A stretch of DNA of 64,000 bases from Methanomassiliicoccus sp. (GCA_033485155.1 JAWQJJ010000001.1:310001-374000); one strand, 5' to 3'. Counted from the stretch's first letter, positions 37,582-46,494 are shown. Program-made: numbers and translations. The notes: generated from the sequence alone by a model not told the origin.

Positions 37582-38319
37582 TCAGTCGCTCTCGATCCTC
37601 GGAGCTAGGAGGTAATCGACGCTGCCCTGCTTGTCTGCGATCTCGAACTCCAGCTTGACTGGGAAGTCGCTCCCCAAGTTGATGGTGACGACGGAACCGG
37701 CTGGTATGGAGCGGACCATGTTGGAGAAATAGTCCAGTGGGAACAGGCTCTTGACCTTCTCTGAAACGTCCAGAGAGATCAGGAGATCCTTGGGCAGCTT
37801 GAGGCTCACCGAATCGGTGTCGCCCTCGGAGTACATCTCAAAGCCATCGGGCGAAGCGTTAAGCGCGATGTGGTCGGAGACCGATTCAGCGGCCCGGATG
37901 CCCTTCTGCAACTCGTCGGAGGTGACCGTGATCTTGGCCGGGAGATTGAGGTTCGGTACCTTGGGATCGTTCATGCCCGCGGTATCAACGAGGTTCATTC
38001 GTCTGGTGATGTTGCCGACGTTGAGCACTAATCGGTTCTTGCTCTCGTCCTGCTCCATCTCGATGATGTCACCTGCCCGGGACAGGCGAAGGACCTCCTT
38101 TATCTTGTCCAGGTCGATGCCTAGCTCGGTCTCGTCAGCCGAGAACTCCTCGAACGCCGATTTCTGGACCTTCAGGTCGACCATGGCCACGTGGGCCGGG
38201 TCGACCGCTTTCAGTTCCATCCCGTCGGCATCTATGTTGAACTTAGCCTCATCCACGAGGGTCGAGACCACGTCAACGACGCCCTTGAGGGTCTCGGACT
38301 TGATCTTGGCGTGAAACAT
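37582..38319 (-). CDS. pcn: PCNA sliding clamp
   Basis: A 245-residue DNA sliding clamp. MELKAVDPAHVAMVDLKV and the inter-domain region NLNLPAKITVTSDELQKGIR are family landmarks, and the C-terminus ends in VDYLLAPRIES as in most clamps. It rings DNA and tethers polymerases, ligase and nucleases. A strong SD (GGAGGAAA) precedes the ATG. The TFS gene lies directly upstream in the same orientation. Confidence 0.97.
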   Translation of the reverse strand: MFHAKIKSETLKGVVDVVSTLVDEAKFNIDADGMELKAVDPAHVAMVDLKVQKSAFEEFSADETELGIDLDKIKEVLRLSRAGDIIEMEQDESKNRLVLNVGNITRRMNLVDTAGMNDPKVPNLNLPAKITVTSDELQKGIRAAESVSDHIALNASPDGFEMYSEGDTDSVSLKLPKDLLISLDVSEKVKSLFPLDYFSNMVRSIPAGSVVTINLGSDFPVKLEFEIADKQGSVDYLLAPRIESD

Positions 38320-38400
38320 GAATTTCCTCCAAATGAGCTCCTAATAGTTTTGAAGGTAAACATGTGGACCATGATAAACCTTGCTTAGGAGCGAGCTGGG

Positions 38401-38739
38401 TCAATACTTGCGCCACTTGTGACCGCACTTGCAACAGGTGAGGAAGGTGGTCTCCGGTTCGTCCGACTTCCTGGTCTGCCTCAGGTACCAATAGGCCTCA
38501 TTGTGCCCGCACTTGGGGCAAGGCACCGCGGTCCTGGGCATGACGCCTTCGATAGAATCGACGACCGGGCAGTCCTCGACCTCGCTCTTGTTCCTCTCGA
38601 TCTTGACCCGGGTGGCCGCTCCTTCCTTGGAGAGGTCCTTGGCTTTCTGTTCGAACCCGCACTTTGGGCTGGGGCAAACGAACTCGGTCCTGCTACCTTC
38701 CTTGGCTCTTAGCAGGCCGCCACACTTAGGACAGAACAT
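38401..38739 (-). CDS. tfs: Transcription factor S (TFS/RPB9-TFIIS-like)
   Basis: A 112-residue protein with two zinc ribbons: CPKCGG...CPSPKCG at the N-terminus and CPKCGHN...CCKCGHKW at the C-terminus. The acidic hairpin SDEPETTF carries the DE pair that stimulates RNA cleavage by backtracked RNA polymerase, so it is an active TFS and not a paralogue lacking the motif. The pcn-tfs pairing is common in archaea. A TATAAAA lies about 38 bases upstream. Confidence 0.96.
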   Translation of the reverse strand: MFCPKCGGLLRAKEGSRTEFVCPSPKCGFEQKAKDLSKEGAATRVKIERNKSEVEDCPVVDSIEGVMPRTAVPCPKCGHNEAYWYLRQTRKSDEPETTFLTCCKCGHKWRKY

Positions 38740-38817
38740 AATGACTCGCCTTCATGTCGAAAAATTATGCTCGTATAAAAGGGTTCTGGGCCGGATCCGG
38801 GGACGATCGAAAGGTTC

Positions 38818-39741
38818 TCAGATGAACTCCCAGTCCTTCTTCTCTGCGGTGGGGCGACGCATAGGCCGCTCCTCCTCGACCGCTATCCTGGCGATCTTCC
38901 GCTCCACTCCCCTCTGCTCCTTGGCCATGCTTTGCGCCCTTTCCCGCAGGGCCTTGCGCTCCTTGGGAGGAAGGGTCAATGGGTCCTCCTCTTCGAGGAT
39001 GGCCTTCCGAGCCGAGCGCATGGTCCTGGGCGCGTCGTCGATGTTGCCGTGCTCGGCGTCGAGCACCTCTAGGTCCTCGAAGCTTCGCCCCTTCCGGCGG
39101 GCGAAAGGATCGTTCTGCGCGGCAGTGAAGGTGTTGCCCTCGAGGACCACCGTGGTCTGGTTCCCCCTGCTCATCTTGGCCAGCAGCATCATCTCACGGT
39201 GGGTCTGCTGGGAGAGCACCCCGCCGATGTAGGCGAATGCCACTGTGGTCACATAGCTGTCGAGCCCCAGGCTGGCGGTCGAGTGCAGGGAGGTGAAGAA
39301 TGAGGTCAGGTACATGTTGACGAACGCCACATAGGGCTCGATGACCGGGACATGGGCGGTGATCACCGCGACCACCGCCTCGGGGGTGAGGTCGACCCCG
39401 AAGATGACCGTGGGGATGATGCCCATGCGCACCAGGGTGGTGACGGTGAAGATGAACACGACCGGCACCAGGGCCGCCATCATGCCTTTCAGCGGCGCTC
39501 CCGCCCGGCGACCGCCGACATACCCGGCGATCATCTGCCCGAAGATAGGCAGCCACCATAGAATGAGGGAGAGGGTGAAGGTATACTTGACCGCGCTCCA
39601 GAAGCTATATGCGATGGGGCCCTCGAACTGCTTGGCCTCCTCGTCGTCATAGGTGTCGGCAAGATGATAGACGCCACTATGAACGAGCGAGCTGGTAGTC
39701 TCGTCCCTGATCTTGGACCCTTTTCTTAAGAGCACTCCCAT
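38818..39741 (-). CDS. Multi-pass membrane protein of unknown function
   Basis: A 307-residue protein. About four hydrophobic segments lie between residues 45 and 190, with GYVGGRRAGAPLKGMMAAL between the first two, a glycine-rich turn seen in several small archaeal membrane families. The last 110 residues are charged and helical, probably cytoplasmic. I cannot assign a family. The gene stands alone, between tfs and a small HTH-like gene. Confidence 0.6.
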   Translation of the reverse strand: MGVLLRKGSKIRDETTSSLVHSGVYHLADTYDDEEAKQFEGPIAYSFWSAVKYTFTLSLILWWLPIFGQMIAGYVGGRRAGAPLKGMMAALVPVVFIFTVTTLVRMGIIPTVIFGVDLTPEAVVAVITAHVPVIEPYVAFVNMYLTSFFTSLHSTASLGLDSYVTTVAFAYIGGVLSQQTHREMMLLAKMSRGNQTTVVLEGNTFTAAQNDPFARRKGRSFEDLEVLDAEHGNIDDAPRTMRSARKAILEEEDPLTLPPKERKALRERAQSMAKEQRGVERKIARIAVEEERPMRRPTAEKKDWEFI

Positions 39742-39833
39742 CCCTGAAGTCGGACGGTTGTCCGACGAAGGTGGTCATCTCCGTGAGACTATAAATCACT
39801 ACCGCGATATATTAGAAAAAATTGAAATCTCCC

Positions 39834-40175
39834 TCACCGAGGGATGAAATATGGCATGCCGCAGGCATCGAGCGCCCGCTTGGTGTTGTCAAAGGTCACC
39901 GCTCCGTGCTGGGTGCGGTGGCGCATGATGTCCTCCAAGGGGTATTCGAGGAACTCGGCGAACGCCTTCAGGCGCTCGAGGGGGAACGGTTGCTTTCCTA
40001 TCAGGATCTGGCGGATGCTCCACCCGGGGTGGACCCGGGAACGATAGCCCAGCTCTCTTCCCAGCTGGTTGATGCTTCCGGCCTTCTCTATGCCCTCCTT
40101 GATGAGCTTGACCCGGAAGGCCGAGGACAGCCATACTCTGTCGTCCTCATGCAACTTATGGGCGATCGGGTTCAT
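39834..40175 (-). CDS. Small helix-turn-helix-like protein
   Basis: About 113 residues from the ATG at 40175. The central region has KAGSINQLGRELGY, then WSIRQILIGKQPFPLERLKAFAEFLEYPLEDIMRHR, which looks like a Cro/XRE-like helix-turn-helix with an inserted loop. An in-frame GTG at 40205 is possible, but a TATA-like TATTTTAATAA at 40214-40224 would place the transcript start past it, favouring the ATG. Target unknown. Confidence 0.6.
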   Translation of the reverse strand: MNPIAHKLHEDDRVWLSSAFRVKLIKEGIEKAGSINQLGRELGYRSRVHPGWSIRQILIGKQPFPLERLKAFAEFLEYPLEDIMRHRTQHGAVTFDNTKRALDACGMPYFIPR

Positions 40176-40383
40176 GTCGATTGTCTCAGGCACGAAAAAA
40201 CTCACAATTCTCGGTTATTAAAATACCTTTCCTTGTTTCGTTGCATATCACCCGAACTCCCCTACCTGACAGAGATGGCCAGCGTGGTGTCTGGGTCCGT
40301 TCCGGGGACCCCCGGGGCAGGGATTATTCACAAGCATCAAATTAATATACTCTCCCATGGCTAGCCCTGATAAAGAGAGAGCC

Positions 40384-40803
40384 ATGGGTAGCTTTAGGAA
40401 GGTCCTCGGTGTGAGGACCTCAGCGGAAGGTGACATCATCGACCTCACCGAGGACCTCAGGTCCGCGGTGCGGGCATGCGGGTTCATGGACGGTCTGGCC
40501 TGTGTGTTCATCAGCCACTCCACCGCCGCCCTGTTCACCATAGAGAACGAGGACGGCCTTCGGGCCGACATGAGAGACGGGCTACAGCGCCTGTTCCCCA
40601 AGGAGATCGACTATGAGCATCACCGACGATGGGGCGATGGCAACGGTCACTCTCACATCCGTTCCGCCTTCCTGGGCACTTCACTGACCGTCCCTTTCCA
40701 CGACGGCGCTCCCGAGCTGGGGACCTGGCAGCAGGTCGTGCTCATGGAGCTGGACAATCGGGGCAGGGAGAGAAGAGTCATCATACAGATCATCGGAGAA
40801 TGA
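40384..40803 (+). CDS. YjbQ/UPF0047 family protein
   Basis: A 139-residue protein of the YjbQ family. It shows ACVFISHSTAALFTIENEDG, HHRRWGDGNGHSHIRSAFLGTSLTVP and WQQVVLMELDNRGRERRV, which include the conserved His and Asp/Glu residues. The family is sometimes annotated as secondary thiamine-phosphate synthase; true function is uncertain. I use the ATG at 40384: a TATA (ATTAATATAC, 40341-40350) lies 38 bases upstream. It precedes the aCPSF2 gene by 15 bases. Confidence 0.9.
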   Translation: MGSFRKVLGVRTSAEGDIIDLTEDLRSAVRACGFMDGLACVFISHSTAALFTIENEDGLRADMRDGLQRLFPKEIDYEHHRRWGDGNGHSHIRSAFLGTSLTVPFHDGAPELGTWQQVVLMELDNRGRERRVIIQIIGE

Positions 40804-40818
40804 CAAGGAGGTAAGAAA

Positions 40819-42069
40819 ATGAAGATAAAGTTCCTGGGAGGGGCAGACGTCGTTGGCCGCATGGGTATGCTCGTGCAGAATAAGGGCGCCACCCTCCTCT
40901 TCGAGTACGGCATGACCGCATCCAAGCCACCAACCTACCCGTTGGCCGCGCCCCCCGTGGACATGGCGTTCCTGACCCACAGCCACCTGGACCATTGCGG
41001 GATGATGCCCTGGCTGTGCGGCAAGTACGACACCGAGGTCGTGGCCACACCCACCACCGTGGACGTTGCCGAGCTTCTGGTGCGCGACTCCCTGAAGATC
41101 GCCGGCATTGAAGGGTACCCCAAACCATATGACGAGTCGGACATAAAGGCAATGATGCGCAACTTCACCCCGATGACCTATGGAGAGGTCATGGACGTCG
41201 GCGGGTTCGAGGTCTCGCTGCACCCCGCTGGCCATCTGCCGGGGGCCGCCATGTATGAGCTGAAGGGGGAGCAGACCACCGTATTCACCGGGGACATGCA
41301 CACCCTGAACATGCGTCTGGTGTGGGGGGCCCATCCGGTGAAGTGCGACAACCTCATCATCGAGGGCACATACTCCGGTCGACTGCACCCCGATCGGCTG
41401 AAGACCGAGCACGATCTAATAGAGAAGGTCAAGGAGGTCGTGGAGCGGGGCGGGAAGGCCATCCTTCCGTGCTTCGCCGTCGGCCGGACGCAGGAGGTCA
41501 TGCTCATACTCAAGGACCTGAAATACAACATGTGGGTCGACGGTATGGGAAAGACCATCAGCAGGCTGTACCTTGACCGTCCGGAGTACATCCGCAACGA
41601 GAAGGCGCTCAAGGCCGCCAAGCGCAAGTTCAACGAGGTCCGGACGCCCCTTGACCGCCAGAAGGCGCGGAGGGAGGCGCAGGTTATCGTCACCACCGGC
41701 GGCATGCTTGACGGTGGGCCGGTCCTCAACTACTTGGACGACGTAAAGAACGACCCCAAGAGCGCAGTGCTGCTCAGCGGCTTCCAGGTGGAGGGTTCGA
41801 ACGGCCGTCTGCTGATGGACTCGGGCGTGATCAATGTCCAGGCCACCAAAGAGGAGATCCCCCACCCCGTCAAGATCAAGTGCGAGGTCAAGAAGTACGA
41901 CCTCAGCGCCCACGCTGACCAGTCGGAGCTGCTTAACTTCATCCGCGCGTGCAAGCCGGAGAAGGTAATCATCATGCACTCCGACGACCGCGAGCCCCTG
42001 GCTGAAGAGGTCAGGCGCGACGGCATCAAGGTCCTCCTGCCCAAGGCAGACGAAGAGGTCGAGCTCTGA
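40819..42069 (+). CDS. Beta-CASP ribonuclease, aCPSF2-like
   Basis: A 416-residue MBL/beta-CASP protein without KH domains, as in aCPSF2. Motif 2 is THSHLDHCG near residues 53-61, motif 3 is HPAGHLPGA, motif 4 is FTGDMH, and the beta-CASP motifs follow as ILPCFAVGRTQE, GFQVEGSNGR and DLSAHADQ. Such enzymes cut or trim RNA 5'-3' or process 3' ends. The ATG has a textbook SD (AGGAGGT). It is co-oriented with YjbQ and NadC. Confidence 0.9.
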   Translation: MKIKFLGGADVVGRMGMLVQNKGATLLFEYGMTASKPPTYPLAAPPVDMAFLTHSHLDHCGMMPWLCGKYDTEVVATPTTVDVAELLVRDSLKIAGIEGYPKPYDESDIKAMMRNFTPMTYGEVMDVGGFEVSLHPAGHLPGAAMYELKGEQTTVFTGDMHTLNMRLVWGAHPVKCDNLIIEGTYSGRLHPDRLKTEHDLIEKVKEVVERGGKAILPCFAVGRTQEVMLILKDLKYNMWVDGMGKTISRLYLDRPEYIRNEKALKAAKRKFNEVRTPLDRQKARREAQVIVTTGGMLDGGPVLNYLDDVKNDPKSAVLLSGFQVEGSNGRLLMDSGVINVQATKEEIPHPVKIKCEVKKYDLSAHADQSELLNFIRACKPEKVIIMHSDDREPLAEEVRRDGIKVLLPKADEEVEL

Positions 42070-42108
42070 GCGTAAAGGTTCATTAGGCCGGGCCGGGATT
42101 CCGGGGCC

Positions 42109-42933
42109 ATGAGCGGCATCGAGGACTTCCTCCGCGAGGACATCGGCCAGGGCGACATAACCTCTCAGGCGCTGATCGGCGACCGTAGGGGCTCGGCCAG
42201 GATCGTCACCCGGCAGGAATGCGTGATCGCCGGGCTGGAGGAGGCGGGGGAAGCATTCACCCTACTGGGGCTGCTCGTCACCCCCCTGGTGCGGGACGGC
42301 GAGCGGGTGTCGGCAGGTACCGCGGTTCTGGCGGTGGAAGGTGGACTGTGCTCGATCCTCGCCGGTGAGCGGGTAGCTCTCAACCTGCTGATGAGGATGT
42401 CGGGCATCGCCACCACCACCAATGACGTCCTCACCGCCTGCCGGGCTAGGAATCCCGGAATAATCATCGCCGCGACAAGGAAGACGACCCCCGGCTTCCG
42501 TCGGTACGAGAAGAGGGCGGTCGTGCTGGGGGGCGGGGACCCCCACCGATTCGGCCTGGACGACGCAGTCCTCATCAAGGACAACCACCTGGTGGTGGTC
42601 GGCGGCATCACCGCCGCGGTCACCGCCGGCAGGAAGGTCTCCTTCACCCGCAAGGTGGAGGTCGAGGTTACCTCACTGGACGGGGCAGAGGAGGCCGCCC
42701 GGGCCGGTGCGGACATAATTCTTCTGGACAACATGTCGCCGGGGGACGCCCTGATCTGCAGCCAGGCGATCAAGAGGATCGATCGGCGCATTGTGGTGGA
42801 AGCATCTGGAGGGATCACCCCGCAGACCGCTCCCGACTACGCCGCGGCGGTGGACGTCATATCGCTTGGTTGGCTGACCCATTCCGTCCGCGCGGCGGAC
42901 CTGTCGCTGGACGTCACCGCCGTCAGAGACTGA
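42109..42933 (+). CDS. nadC: Nicotinate-nucleotide pyrophosphorylase (quinolinate phosphoribosyltransferase)
   Basis: A 274-residue enzyme that makes nicotinate mononucleotide from quinolinate and PRPP. EDIGQGDITSQALI near residue 10, ERVALNLLMRMSGIAT, ATRKTTPGFRRYEKRAV and GGGDPHRFGLDDAVLIKDNHL are strong signatures. It is 39 bases after aCPSF2; its 3' end overlaps the convergent HdrB-like gene by 11 bases. NadA and NadB are not in this window. Confidence 0.95.
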   Translation: MSGIEDFLREDIGQGDITSQALIGDRRGSARIVTRQECVIAGLEEAGEAFTLLGLLVTPLVRDGERVSAGTAVLAVEGGLCSILAGERVALNLLMRMSGIATTTNDVLTACRARNPGIIIAATRKTTPGFRRYEKRAVVLGGGDPHRFGLDDAVLIKDNHLVVVGGITAAVTAGRKVSFTRKVEVEVTSLDGAEEAARAGADIILLDNMSPGDALICSQAIKRIDRRIVVEASGGITPQTAPDYAAAVDVISLGWLTHSVRAADLSLDVTAVRD

Positions 42934-43747
42934 GCTTGTTGCGGTGGTGCTGCAGGCCGATCCGCTCGGGAGCGGCCCCCATGGCCAGGGCCATGAGCTC
43001 GGCCAGGTAGAGCACCGGAAGCCCGCCCTTCTGCTTGATGTCGAACTGCACGAAGCAGAACGGGCATGGGGTCAGGATCGCCCTCCCCCCCGATGTCAGG
43101 TGCGACCGCGCTGGTCCGTCCAGCAGCTTGGCGGATAGCTCCTCATGGATGCCTGACAACCCGCCTCCGCAGCAGCTCGGCCACTCCTCCGCCCTCACCG
43201 TAGTGGCCCCTGCCCACGAGGCTATGCGATCCACGACCTCCGGGCGGAACGAGGCATCGAGGCCCAAGACTCCGCTGGGGCGGAGCATGTGGCAACCGGG
43301 GTGGGAAACCAGGGGCAGGGCGATGGGCCTTACCACCGCCGCCCGGACCGCCTCCTCCCGCTCGCTGAGCAGCCCGGGCAGATGGTGCACCGCGGTCTTG
43401 CCGCGGTACTCCCTTCCGATGGCGCCGAGGATCGCGTTCACCCGTCTCCTCACGATCCGGTCCTCTAATGAGTGGGCCGCCTCCCGCAGCGACATGTAGC
43501 AGCCGTTGCACAGAGTGATGATGTCTCGGTCCCCCTCCTCAGCGATCGCCAGCATACGTGCAGCGGAGACCAGCCAGGTATCTCTGGCCATTGTCCGCAG
43601 GCCGATGGGTTCGACGCAGCAGGCGGCGTCGGGAAGGTCCTCGTATGCTACGCCCAGCCGATCTAGGACGAAGCGAGAGGATGCCTCCAGGAATGGGAGG
43701 CGGGTGGGAATGAGGCAACCGGAGAAAAGGTAGAACGCGTCACTCAC
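42923..43747 (-). CDS. HdrB-like protein (CCG-domain heterodisulfide reductase subunit)
   Basis: A 274-residue protein with two CCG motifs that in HdrB bind non-cubane [4Fe-4S] clusters. First set: FSGCLIP, AACCVE and LCNGC. Second: HPGCHM, PSCCGG and CPFC. In canonical HdrABC this subunit reduces the CoM-S-S-CoB heterodisulfide. It is translationally coupled to the HdrC-like gene upstream by an 8-base overlap. No HdrA is nearby, so it may act with another partner. Confidence 0.85.
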   Translation of the reverse strand: MSDAFYLFSGCLIPTRLPFLEASSRFVLDRLGVAYEDLPDAACCVEPIGLRTMARDTWLVSAARMLAIAEEGDRDIITLCNGCYMSLREAAHSLEDRIVRRRVNAILGAIGREYRGKTAVHHLPGLLSEREEAVRAAVVRPIALPLVSHPGCHMLRPSGVLGLDASFRPEVVDRIASWAGATTVRAEEWPSCCGGGLSGIHEELSAKLLDGPARSHLTSGGRAILTPCPFCFVQFDIKQKGGLPVLYLAELMALAMGAAPERIGLQHHRNKLSL

Positions 43748-44243
43748 GGACGAACCTCCCCAGGCCGGTTCGGCGCACGATCTCCGAGCATTCGGTCAGC
43801 GCTTTCTCGCTGATCTCTCCCACGGGCAGACCAAGCTCCTTCCTCAGCTTTCTGGTCATGCCCGTTCGGGGAAAGGACAGCCCAGTCTTGAAGAACCGCT
43901 GAGCCTCCTCCCGCAGGTAGGCGGGCAGCTGTCCTCTACCAGCTGCTCTCTCGCGGAGGAGGGCGATGACCTCGCCAGGATCGGCCCCTGACGGGCATCG
44001 CTCCGAGCAACTCATGCACCGAGCGCACAACCATAAGCTGTCTTCGTTCGGCCATCCTGCTCCGGCGGCCACCCTGGCCATCAGCTCTGCGGGGCGGATG
44101 CCTCCATGCCGCTGGCTCGGGCACACTGCGGCGCACTCGCCGCACTGCTGGCATTGCAGCGCCAGGGGCGCGGTGCGCTCCAGCCAGTCCCCTATCTCCG
44201 GATCGGCAGCGGTCCTCCTCACGCCGGATGCTATCGCTCCCAC
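43740..44243 (-). CDS. HdrC-like ferredoxin-type protein
   Basis: A 167-residue electron-transfer subunit with two [4Fe-4S] motifs: CQQCGECAAVCP near residue 30-41 and CARCMSCSERCP near 73-84. The C-terminal half is helical. It forms a two-gene unit with the HdrB-like gene. The C-terminal region is somewhat longer than the minimal HdrC core. Confidence 0.85.
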   Translation of the reverse strand: MGAIASGVRRTAADPEIGDWLERTAPLALQCQQCGECAAVCPSQRHGGIRPAELMARVAAGAGWPNEDSLWLCARCMSCSERCPSGADPGEVIALLRERAAGRGQLPAYLREEAQRFFKTGLSFPRTGMTRKLRKELGLPVGEISEKALTECSEIVRRTGLGRFVRE

Positions 44244-44323
44244 GGATATACTGTTTTCTTTCTCCCGTTAGCGGACCCCCGAACTTCGCTGGTCTTAATA
44301 CCCGGCAGCGCGGTCCGCCATTC

Positions 44324-44500
44324 ATGGACATCGAGAAGGAGAAATGTCAGATCTGCGGCCGTCCAGCCAAGAACTACCAGTTCGCCACCTTCATATGCGA
44401 CCGGGAGGAGTGTGTGGAGCAGGCCATGCAGGAAAGGGGAGGCCCGGCCGGGCACATCAAGGCCAAGCGCGAGGCTGAGGCCCGCAAGCAGAGCAAGTGA
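44324..44500 (+). CDS. Small zinc-finger-like protein, 58 residues
   Basis: A short protein with CQICGRPA near residues 8-15 and CDREEC 17 residues later, a C2-C2 metal-ribbon pattern, followed by a charged tail. The ATG at 44324 is 27 bases after TCTTAATACC, giving a leaderless mRNA prediction; the longer frame starting at 44228 lies in non-conserved sequence. It converges with the DUF488 gene with no spacer. Function unknown. Confidence 0.6.
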   Translation: MDIEKEKCQICGRPAKNYQFATFICDREECVEQAMQERGGPAGHIKAKREAEARKQSK

Positions 44501-44929
44501 TCATAGGTTCTTGATCGGTGTGCCCTCGCGCTGCAGGAGCTGGATGATGACGGACCCCTCGCACGCTTGCTCTCCCGGCAGGAAGCACAGGATGGCGGTC
44601 GGCCTCTCTTCCGCCAGCTGGCGAAGCCGGTCCATCTCGTACGATCGCCGGCTCAGGTAGTCATTGAAGGCCGCGGTCAGCTCCTCCCTGCCCCGATCGG
44701 CGGCGATACCCCTAAATTCCGGAGGCTCGCCCACGCCTTCGACATGCTGGAAATCGATTCCCGCCGCCCTCAGCTCCTCGGACAACCTTCCCTCGAGCGA
44801 ACTACCTTCAAGGTCCCGGGCGACCGTCCCGATATGGACGACCCTCTCGATCCCGTTGTCCCGCAGCTTCCCAACGATCTCCCCGGCCGACCGCCCGTCG
44901 TAGCTGACGGTCCACAGCTTCAGCGTCAT
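44501..44929 (-). CDS. DUF488-family protein
   Basis: A 142-residue protein. LWTVSYDGRSAGEIVGKLRDNGIERVVHIG at the start and the later ILCFLPGEQACEGSVI with a Cys near residue 124 follow the DUF488 arrangement (TxGxS...; CxExxxxCH), though the usual final CH is replaced. Function is unknown. It stands on the minus strand downstream of the HdrD-like gene by 30 bases. Confidence 0.7.
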   Translation of the reverse strand: MTLKLWTVSYDGRSAGEIVGKLRDNGIERVVHIGTVARDLEGSSLEGRLSEELRAAGIDFQHVEGVGEPPEFRGIAADRGREELTAAFNDYLSRRSYEMDRLRQLAEERPTAILCFLPGEQACEGSVIIQLLQREGTPIKNL

Positions 44930-44959
44930 CGATGACCGTTTGGAGCGCCTGGTTTATAA

Positions 44960-46078
44960 TCAACGTACCAGAGCGTTGGCCGCCCGTACGTGCAGATCCT
45001 CGATCCTTACCCGGCGGGGCAGCTCCGCCCCGTGGTGTCGGTCGGCGCACGACAGGTGGACCAGACACTTTGGGCAGGCGGTCAGCAACATGTCGGCCCC
45101 GGTAGACCCTGCCTCCTCCAGTCGCTCCACCTGCACCCTCTTGGCAGTGTGGTCGCAGTTCAACCACCCGGCCGTGCCACAGCACGCGCTCATCGCTCCC
45201 GACCGCGGCATGTCCACCAGCCCACCGACTGCCCTGATAATCTCCCGGGGCTCCTCCACGAGCCCGGCCCCTTTGCTCATGCGGCAGGGGTCCTGGTAGG
45301 TCAGGACCTCGCCCCCCGGGCGTAGCCTTATCTCACCGTTCCGTACCGCCTCGGCGACCAGCTCGATGACGCTGCGAGCCTCGATCCCTGTTTCTCCCAG
45401 TGCCCGGGGGTACAGGTATCTCCATGCCGAGAGGCACTCCGGGCAGAACGCCACGATCCTCCTGATGCCCATGGCTTTCATCTCCTCCAGATTGGCCCTG
45501 GCCAACTTCTCGAACAGCTCGTCGTCTCCGGCCCAGTAGGCATCGTGGCCGCAGCACCGTTCCGAGGTCAACACCCGCGGCCGGATGCCCATGGCGTTGA
45601 GCAGGCGGACCGCTGACCGGGGGATCTCCAGGAGGTCATCGCGGATGTATCTCAGGGTCGCGTCGATGTAAGGGGTGCAACCGACGAAGAGCAGAACGTC
45701 GGAGCGGGGATCGATCTCCAGGTCCGGGGTCACCCACCCCGCCGACCGGGGTCGAAGGCCGGACGCGGTGAGCCTGGCCGCCCGGTTGAGGATGCCGTGG
45801 TGGGCTGCGGTAGGCACGGATGCAATCCTCGACCGCTTCCGGAGGTCCCGGACCAGCGAGGGGAATTCCACCCCGGCGTTGCAGACCATCGTGCACCCCC
45901 CGCAGGCGGTGCAGGCCCACAGCCCTCCGGCCCCTGCCGTTTCCTTTCCGGCCAGCGCATCCTCCACCACCCGGCGGGGGGAGAAGGTCTCGTGCCGCTG
46001 GGCGGCCACGCAGGCGTAGGTGCACCGGCCGCACCCCACGCACTCCTCGGCGTGATGCTGTCGCAGGAGGTCGTTCAT
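44960..46078 (-). CDS. HdrD/GlpC-like iron-sulfur protein
   Basis: A 372-residue fusion of an HdrC-like and an HdrB-like part. The N-terminus has two [4Fe-4S] motifs, CVGCGRCTYAC (13-23) and CTACGGCTMVC. The C-terminal half has two CCG motifs: VGCTPYI with RCCGHD and CPEC, then DPCRMSK with ACCGTAG and CPKC. This organisation resembles HdrD, GlpC and LldE-type subunits. The start ATG overlaps the stop of mvhD by ATGA, a strong sign that the two work together. The electron acceptor is unknown. Confidence 0.85.
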   Translation of the reverse strand: MNDLLRQHHAEECVGCGRCTYACVAAQRHETFSPRRVVEDALAGKETAGAGGLWACTACGGCTMVCNAGVEFPSLVRDLRKRSRIASVPTAAHHGILNRAARLTASGLRPRSAGWVTPDLEIDPRSDVLLFVGCTPYIDATLRYIRDDLLEIPRSAVRLLNAMGIRPRVLTSERCCGHDAYWAGDDELFEKLARANLEEMKAMGIRRIVAFCPECLSAWRYLYPRALGETGIEARSVIELVAEAVRNGEIRLRPGGEVLTYQDPCRMSKGAGLVEEPREIIRAVGGLVDMPRSGAMSACCGTAGWLNCDHTAKRVQVERLEEAGSTGADMLLTACPKCLVHLSCADRHHGAELPRRVRIEDLHVRAANALVR

Positions 46079-46494
46079 CGCCTTCCCTCCAGCGGCCCCA
46101 GGTCCCTGAGGAGGGCGCAGAAATCGTCGATGGTGCGGCCGAACAGTTCTCCCTCGGCCGCCGAGATCCACCGGAGGATAAGGCGCTCCCGCCCGATACC
46201 CAACAGGTCGAGCAGTTCCCAGGCGTCCTGGACCCTCAGCTCCTCTCGGACGTTACCGGAGATATAATGACAGTCCCCCGGGTGGCATCCCAGCACCATC
46301 ACGCCGTCGGCTCCCCGGTCGAAACACTCCAGGATGAGGCCCGCGTCCACCCGGCTGGAGCACATCACCCGAACGATGCGGACATCGGGAGAGTATTGCC
46401 TCCTGGTGACGCCGGCCAGGTCTGCCCCGGCGTAGGCACACCAGTTGCAACAGAACGCCACCACCTTCGGCCGCCAGTCGGTTCCGGTTCGCAC
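46075..46494 (-). CDS. mvhD: MvhD-like [2Fe-2S] electron-transfer subunit
   Basis: A 139-residue protein from the GTG at 46494. VAFCCNWCAYAGADLAGV and VRVMCSSRVD, then VMVLGCHPGDCHYISGN are the MvhD signature, and the conserved cysteines are present. MvhD passes electrons between hydrogenase or formate dehydrogenase and HdrA in methanogens. The frame is open to 46947, but AGGA sits just before this GTG and a TATA-like CTTAAAAT is centred 26 bases upstream. Length matches the family. Confidence 0.9.
   Translation of the reverse strand: MRTGTDWRPKVVAFCCNWCAYAGADLAGVTRRQYSPDVRIVRVMCSSRVDAGLILECFDRGADGVMVLGCHPGDCHYISGNVREELRVQDAWELLDLLGIGRERLILRWISAAEGELFGRTIDDFCALLRDLGPLEGRR

Noticed and set aside
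40336-40386. ATG at 40357 as YjbQ start
   Set aside because: It lies about 11 bases after the TATA box, too close for transcription to include it; the ATG at 40384 fits better.
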